Positions 48,609 through 51,788 of a stretch of DNA of 51,788 nt are shown piece after piece. The translations under genes and the position numbers were made by a program. The DNA is from Bacillota bacterium. Its GTDB lineage: Bacteria; Bacillota; Clostridia; Oscillospirales; Ruminococcaceae. The DNA lies in the NCBI GenBank assembly GCA_023460035.1, contig JAEWRN010000008.1, positions 1-51,788 on the forward strand, written 5' to 3'. Each line of letters starts with the position of its first letter. Positions within the stretch are counted from its first letter, which is position 1. The notes beneath the pieces were generated by a model. It searched no databases. It saw only the letters and a list, made by a program, of their open reading frames with translations, and had not been told where the DNA came from.

Positions 48609-48680
48609 TCTCTACACTTGCCTTTCGTCAAAGCCTCTCAAAAACATGCTGCCAATTGCCAGTGGTTTTGATGTGCTTTC

Positions 48681-48709
48681 ATCATATCATGATTGGATTA
48701 TCCATTCAA
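48681..48709 (-). promoter_or_regulatory. Predicted promoter of the PTS/ceramidase operon
   Basis: TTGAAT (48709-48704) and TATGAT (48686-48681), 17 bases apart. The -35 box is itself the half-site of operator 1, so a bound regulator would block it. Confidence 0.65.
48693..48709. promoter_or_regulatory. Putative RpiR operator 1
   Basis: TTGGAT-N5-ATTCAA, nearly palindromic, overlapping the -35 of the PTS operon. Confidence 0.6.
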
Positions 48710-48716
48710 TCTTTTT

Positions 48717-48733
48717 TTGGATTTAATATTCAA
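48717..48733. promoter_or_regulatory. Putative RpiR operator 2
   Basis: TTGGAT-N5-ATTCAA, identical in both half-sites to operator 1 and centred 24 bases away; it differs only in the spacer. Confidence 0.6.
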
Positions 48734-48818
48734 TAAACTTTTTGCAAAATGATTGTGCACTTTTTCTAGTTGTCTCCAGTTTTTTGCAGAAATATTTGTA
48801 TTCTGCGCACTTTTGACG

Positions 48819-48829
48819 TATAATATAAT
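48819..48829 (+). promoter_or_regulatory. Predicted -10 region of the RpiR gene
   Basis: Two overlapping TATAAT boxes (48819-48824 and 48824-48829) on the plus strand. -35 candidates (TTGTAT at 48796) are weak. Confidence 0.5.
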
Positions 48830-48872
48830 AGTTTCAATTCGTATCCATAGTGTTTCGTTTCCAATCCACGGG

Positions 48873-48889
48873 TTGGATGAATTATCCGA
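48873..48889. promoter_or_regulatory. Putative RpiR operator 3
   Basis: TTGGAT-N5-ATCCGA, similar to operators 1 and 2, ends just before the ribosome site of the RpiR gene and would fit autoregulation. Confidence 0.5.
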
Positions 48890-48906
48890 TAACGAGGGCA
48901 TATGAG

Positions 48907-49698
48907 ATGAATATATTTGAACAGATGGAATTGTGCAAAGACGATTTTACCCCGCGCGAACGTGAAATTTATGAAATTTTTCGCTCGGACCCCGACGTGA
49001 TTGCCCAAAATACCACCGTTGCCATTGCGGCACGGTATGGCATTGCACAAAGCGCAATCAGCCGGTTTTGCCAAAAAATTGGGTTTAACAGCTTCAGCGA
49101 CGTTCGCATGGCCCTTGCGCTGTCCATGTCTGTCCATTCCTTTAGTGACCGCTCTGCGCCTTCCGACGAAAAGAGTGACTGGCAGCTGACCGATTATATT
49201 TGCGACCTTGTGCGCAGCACGGGCCGTATGGTAGGGGATGACACCCTGCGCCGCCTTTCGCAAAAATTCATTGAGGCCGAACATATTTATGTCACCGGCA
49301 CCGCGCGCAGCAGCATCCCCGCGCAGCTTTTGGTCAGCATGCTGGTACAACTATGCCAGCCCAGCTATTTTATTGAGCCGGGGCTTGAGGTGGAGACGCT
49401 GCACATTATGAAGGATAGCGACCTTGTGGTTTTGTTTTCCGCGCAAAACCCAACCCACAAAGAGTTTTTGAGTATGGCCGCGGACCTTTCGCCCGCACAC
49501 CGGCCTGCCACATTGCTAATTACCCACTCTGCCAAGCACCCGGTATGTAAAATGGTAAACGATGTTGTGGTGCTGCCAACCTGGGCGTCGCTGCACTACC
49601 CCACCAGCATTGAAACCTCAACCGCCAGCACCGTTTTTTGCAACCTATTGTGCGGGCAGCTTACCAAAGACCTTGCCGCCGCCACAGGGCAGCAATAG
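48907..49698 (+). CDS. RpiR-family transcriptional regulator
   Basis: 263 aa. N-terminal HTH_6 (residues 1-75, AARYGIAQSAISRFCQKIGFNSFSDVRMAL) and a C-terminal SIS sugar-phosphate isomerase-like domain (110-250, YVTGTARSSIPAQLL and LVVLFSAQNPTHKEF), which usually binds a sugar phosphate. Start at 48907 has GAGGG eight bases upstream. Divergent from the PTS operon, which it probably controls through the TTGGAT sites. Confidence 0.92.
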   Translation: MNIFEQMELCKDDFTPREREIYEIFRSDPDVIAQNTTVAIAARYGIAQSAISRFCQKIGFNSFSDVRMALALSMSVHSFSDRSAPSDEKSDWQLTDYICDLVRSTGRMVGDDTLRRLSQKFIEAEHIYVTGTARSSIPAQLLVSMLVQLCQPSYFIEPGLEVETLHIMKDSDLVVLFSAQNPTHKEFLSMAADLSPAHRPATLLITHSAKHPVCKMVNDVVVLPTWASLHYPTSIETSTASTVFCNLLCGQLTKDLAAATGQQ

Positions 49699-49742
49699 CT
49701 TTTGCTGTTTATATCCTTATTGATGTCTTTATTATTAGCAGG

Positions 49743-49772
49743 CAGGGCCAATTGGCCCTGTTTTTTATTTTA
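49743..49772 (+). terminator. Terminator of the RpiR gene
   Basis: CAGGGCC/GGCCCTG stem with an AATT loop followed by TTTTTTATTTTA. Confidence 0.9.
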
Positions 49773-49808
49773 TGGGTTAGTTGCTTTTAACTTTTTTCGA
49801 AAAAGGGG

Positions 49809-49837
49809 TTGACAGGCACGCGGTTTGTAACTATAAT
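49809..49837 (+). promoter_or_regulatory. Consensus promoter of the Rrf2-ywnB-reductase group
   Basis: Perfect TTGACA (49809-49814) and perfect TATAAT (49832-49837) with the optimal 17-base spacer, the strongest promoter in the window by eye. Confidence 0.88.
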
Positions 49838-49847
49838 GGTTACAAAC
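49823..49847. promoter_or_regulatory. Putative Rrf2 operator over the -10 box
   Basis: A perfect 25-base inverted repeat: arms GTTTGTAAC and GTTACAAAC separated by seven bases that contain the -10 TATAAT. A bound dimer would shut the promoter. The gene behind it encodes an Rrf2-type regulator. Confidence 0.8.
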
Positions 49848-49862
49848 GGAGGGATCACATCA

Positions 49863-50267
49863 ATGTATTCCAGTAAGCTTTCGGTCAGTATCCATCTTTT
49901 AAGTCTGGTTACCCTTCACCCGGACGGGCCGATTACCTCCGATTGGATTGCCGGCAGCATCCACACCAACCCCGCACTGGTAAGGCGTTTACTTGTAAAG
50001 CTAAAGCGTGCGGGGCTGATCAAGACCCAAACCGGCATGGGGGTCACCGGCCTTGCAAAGCCCGCAGACAAAATTTCGTTATTAGAGGTTTTTCGCGCGG
50101 TGGAAAGTGAGCAACGCCTGTTTGATATTCATACCGACACCAATTTAAACTGCCCCGTGGGGGCAAAAATAGAGCAAGTATTAACCGCGACCTATGACAA
50201 GATGCAAACAAATTTAGAGCACGAGCTTGACGCGGTACACCTGTCGCAGCTTGTGACCCTGTTTTAG
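49863..50267 (+). CDS. Rrf2-family transcriptional regulator (YwnA-like)
   Basis: 134-aa winged-helix regulator. The HTH is residues 20-55 (ITSDWIAGSIHTNPALVRRLLVKLKRAGLIKT); the C-terminal part forms the dimerisation helix. Only one Cys (NLNCPVG) lies where Fe-S Rrf2 members such as IscR have three, so it is probably of the YwnA type with no cluster. Start at 49863 behind GGAGGG. A YwnB homologue follows, as in Bacillus ywnA-ywnB. It likely represses its own operon. Confidence 0.9.
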   Translation: MYSSKLSVSIHLLSLVTLHPDGPITSDWIAGSIHTNPALVRRLLVKLKRAGLIKTQTGMGVTGLAKPADKISLLEVFRAVESEQRLFDIHTDTNLNCPVGAKIEQVLTATYDKMQTNLEHELDAVHLSQLVTLF

Positions 50268-50285
50268 TGAAAGTGAGACAGACCC

Positions 50286-50924
50286 ATGAAAATTGCTATC
50301 ATTGGCGCCACCGGCATGGCCGGCAGCGCAATTTACAAAGAAGCCATCGCACGTGGCCATGAGGCAACTGCCATTGTGCGCCATGCCGAGCGTGCGGCAG
50401 AGCTATTGGGCAAGGATGTAACTGTGTTGCAAAAAGACGCATTTACTTTGACCAAAGAAGATTTGACCCCTTTTGATGTTGTAATAAAAGCGTTCAGTGC
50501 CCCGCCCGAAAAAGCTTATCTGCACATCGACCTAAGCGCAAAGCTGATTGCAATGCTGCGCGAAACCAGTCGCCCACGGCTCTTCTTTATTCTGGGTGCC
50601 GGCAGCCTGCTGGATGAAAACAACAAACCGTTTATTGAAACTATCCGCACCTGGCCCGGTGCCGAGTCATGGATATCCATCCCCGAAAGTCAGGCAAAGG
50701 AACTTACATTTTTGCAATTAATCGATAATGTCAACTGGGTTGGCGTTTCCCCCTCGGCAGACTTTCATGCCGGCGAAGCCACCACCCCGGTACTTGGCAA
50801 AGACCACCTGCTCACTGCGGCGGACGGCCAGTCGCACACCACCAGCGGTACCATGGCAAAGGCCGTTTTGAACGAAATTGAAACCCCGTCTGTTTTTAAT
50901 GCACGCTTTACCGTGTCGGACTAA
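50286..50924 (+). CDS. NAD(P)-binding Rossmann protein (YwnB-like)
   Basis: 212 aa. The dinucleotide-binding motif is IIGATGMAGSAIYKEA at the N-terminus. Similar to B. subtilis YwnB and atypical short-chain dehydrogenase or NmrA-like proteins; it lacks an obvious YxxxK pair. It lies 18 bases after the Rrf2 gene and is likely co-transcribed and redox-linked. Confidence 0.87.
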   Translation: MKIAIIGATGMAGSAIYKEAIARGHEATAIVRHAERAAELLGKDVTVLQKDAFTLTKEDLTPFDVVIKAFSAPPEKAYLHIDLSAKLIAMLRETSRPRLFFILGAGSLLDENNKPFIETIRTWPGAESWISIPESQAKELTFLQLIDNVNWVGVSPSADFHAGEATTPVLGKDHLLTAADGQSHTTSGTMAKAVLNEIETPSVFNARFTVSD

Positions 50925-50984
50925 ACAGACTTCGTATAAATAAAAAACAACATTATTTTTCATAGAACAGAAAGGTGAAAACTC

Positions 50985-51548
50985 ATGAGCAAAACAATTG
51001 GTATTTTCGTAGGCAGCCTGCGCAAAGGCTCGTACAATAAAACAATCGCAGAGGCCATTGCCTCTTACCTGCCCGCCGGCTATGACGGCCGCATTATTGA
51101 AATTGGCGATTTGCCGCTGTACAACCCGGACCTTGACGACGCAGGTACCCCGCCCGCAGAATGGCAGCGTTTCCGCGACGAAGTTCGCCCGCTGGATGGC
51201 GTGCTGTTTGTCACCCCGGAATACAACCGCTCGGTACCTGCCGTGCTGAAAAACGCGCTGGACGTTGGCTCCCGCCCGTATGGCCAAAGCGTATGGGACG
51301 GCAAGCCCGGCGCGGTGGCCAGCGTTTCGCCCGGCGGCATTGCAGGCTTTGGCGCAAACCACCACCTGCGCCAGTCGCTCGTATTTTTGAATGTGCTTAC
51401 CCTGCAGCAGCCGGAAGCCTACATTGGCAACGTGATGTCGTTTGTGGATGAAAACGGCGCAATTACCAATGACGACACCAAGGGCTTTTTGAAGAGCTTT
51501 GCCGAGGCACTGGCCGGCTGGGTGGATTTGATTGGCTCTCGCAAATAA
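50985..51548 (+). CDS. NADPH-dependent FMN reductase
   Basis: 187 aa, flavodoxin-like reductase (azoreductase/chromate or quinone reductase type). FMN-phosphate loop GSLRKGSYNKTIA and TPEYNRSVPAVLKNALDVGS are hallmarks. SD AAAGGTG. It is third in the group under the Rrf2 promoter, 60 bases after ywnB. Likely deals with quinones or oxidants. Confidence 0.92.
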   Translation: MSKTIGIFVGSLRKGSYNKTIAEAIASYLPAGYDGRIIEIGDLPLYNPDLDDAGTPPAEWQRFRDEVRPLDGVLFVTPEYNRSVPAVLKNALDVGSRPYGQSVWDGKPGAVASVSPGGIAGFGANHHLRQSLVFLNVLTLQQPEAYIGNVMSFVDENGAITNDDTKGFLKSFAEALAGWVDLIGSRK

Positions 51549-51614
51549 GCTGGGCAAACCACGGCACAAGGTTCCTCTACTCTCGCTTTCGTAACATTTT
51601 CTCCGCTATTACAA

Positions 51615-51662
51615 GCAAACGGCTGGGGCCGGCAGTATCTACTGCCGGCCCCAGCCGTTTGC
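51615..51662 (+). terminator. Long hairpin terminator abutting the right repeat
   Basis: A perfect 21-bp stem (51615-51635 with 51642-51662). It stops within two bases of where the inverted repeat begins. It lacks its own T-run but is followed within 30 bases by the repeat's A-flanked, T-tailed hairpin, so together they form a compound terminator for the FMN reductase operon. Confidence 0.75.
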
Positions 51663-51788
51663 TTCAGTCTGTCGAAAAAGGTCCAGCGAAAGCTGGGCTT
51701 TTTCATTTAAAAGCGGTAAAATAGGTATGGGTGATGAGGAATGTTACAGCGAGGGAAATTAGATCGCGGTGTGTTGGAAATTGTGGAT
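51661..51788 (-). repeat. Dispersed repeat, right copy
   Basis: Inverted near-copy of 3-130 (123/128). It contains the CCAGC/GCTGG hairpin with AAAAA and TTTTT flanks at about 51676-51705, the part that is fully conserved between copies. Ends at the window edge, so the full length is not visible. Confidence 0.9.

Noticed and set aside
1..51788. Terminal inverted repeats as a sign of a linear plasmid or phage
   Set aside because: The interior carries single-copy chromosomal genes (spo0A, dnaB, parEC, ftsH, tRNAs), and no replication-terminal protein or structural phage gene is present. A dispersed repeat with an assembly break explains the ends better.
1..51788. CRISPR array, insertion sequence, prophage or integrase
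   Set aside because: No evenly spaced direct repeats, no transposase- or integrase-like protein and no phage structural gene were seen.

Overview
The window is 51,788 bases of a moderately GC-rich, low-GC-phylum-type (Firmicutes) chromosome. Spo0A, the gdpP-rplI-dnaB and tilS-hpt-ftsH clusters, RNase J, parE-parC and mannose-family PTS genes point to a spore-former-lineage Clostridia, most likely Oscillospiraceae/Ruminococcaceae. That placement is inferred from gene content and style, not from a marker tree. Most genes have strong GGAGG-type ribosome binding sites. Several start at TTG or GTG. Genes and operons are punctuated by long perfect hairpins, many of them bidirectional terminators.

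Layout. 1-206 is the left copy of a 128-bp repeat that returns in inverted orientation at the right end (3-130 versus 51661-51788, 123/128 identical), with a terminator hairpin. 207-20,000 is a housekeeping block, almost all on the minus strand: spo0A; rnr; secG; an operon of parE, parC and a zinc-ribbon membrane protein; a long operon gdpP-rplI-dnaB-tilS-hpt-ftsH joining cyclic-di-AMP turnover, translation, replication, tRNA modification, purine salvage and membrane proteolysis; and rnj. 20,000-23,130 is on the plus strand: rnhA, iscS-iscU, and a Trp-Asp-Thr tRNA cluster. 23,169-32,130 is a mosaic of accessory genes: an AT-rich orphan HsdR_N/PD-(D/E)XK nuclease, an ornithine cyclodeaminase-like enzyme, a LysR/YeiH divergent pair, a DUF898 protein, an unusual FtsK-gamma/Ada-zinc membrane protein, nrdI, an HD phosphohydrolase, and a DUF1624 acyltransferase behind a 12-G tract.

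32,210-40,943 is a complete operon of the yhf type (yhfZ, PRD protein, yhfU, yhfT, an amidase-signature enzyme, php/yhfV, yhfS, yhfX, yhfW). It combines a transporter, two PLP enzymes, a phosphotriesterase-like metalloenzyme, a phosphopentomutase-like enzyme, an amidase and its own regulator. The substrate is not known to me; this is the best candidate for an undescribed catabolic pathway. 41,450-48,608 is a second catabolic operon: metallo-beta-lactamase-fold hydrolase, PTS EIIB-IIC-IID, a neutral-ceramidase-fold amidohydrolase, EIIA, a HAD phosphatase, and two unknown proteins of which one is PH-like. It is divergent from an RpiR regulator (48,907-49,698), and the intergenic region carries repeated operator-like palindromes, one overlapping the -35 box.

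49,800-51,550 holds an Rrf2-type repressor with a perfect 25-bp palindrome over the -10 of a consensus promoter, followed by a YwnB-like NAD(P)-binding protein and an NADPH-dependent FMN reductase. The last gene ends in a compound terminator that runs into the right-hand repeat.

All calls come from reading the sequence and recalled family motifs. No database search was run.
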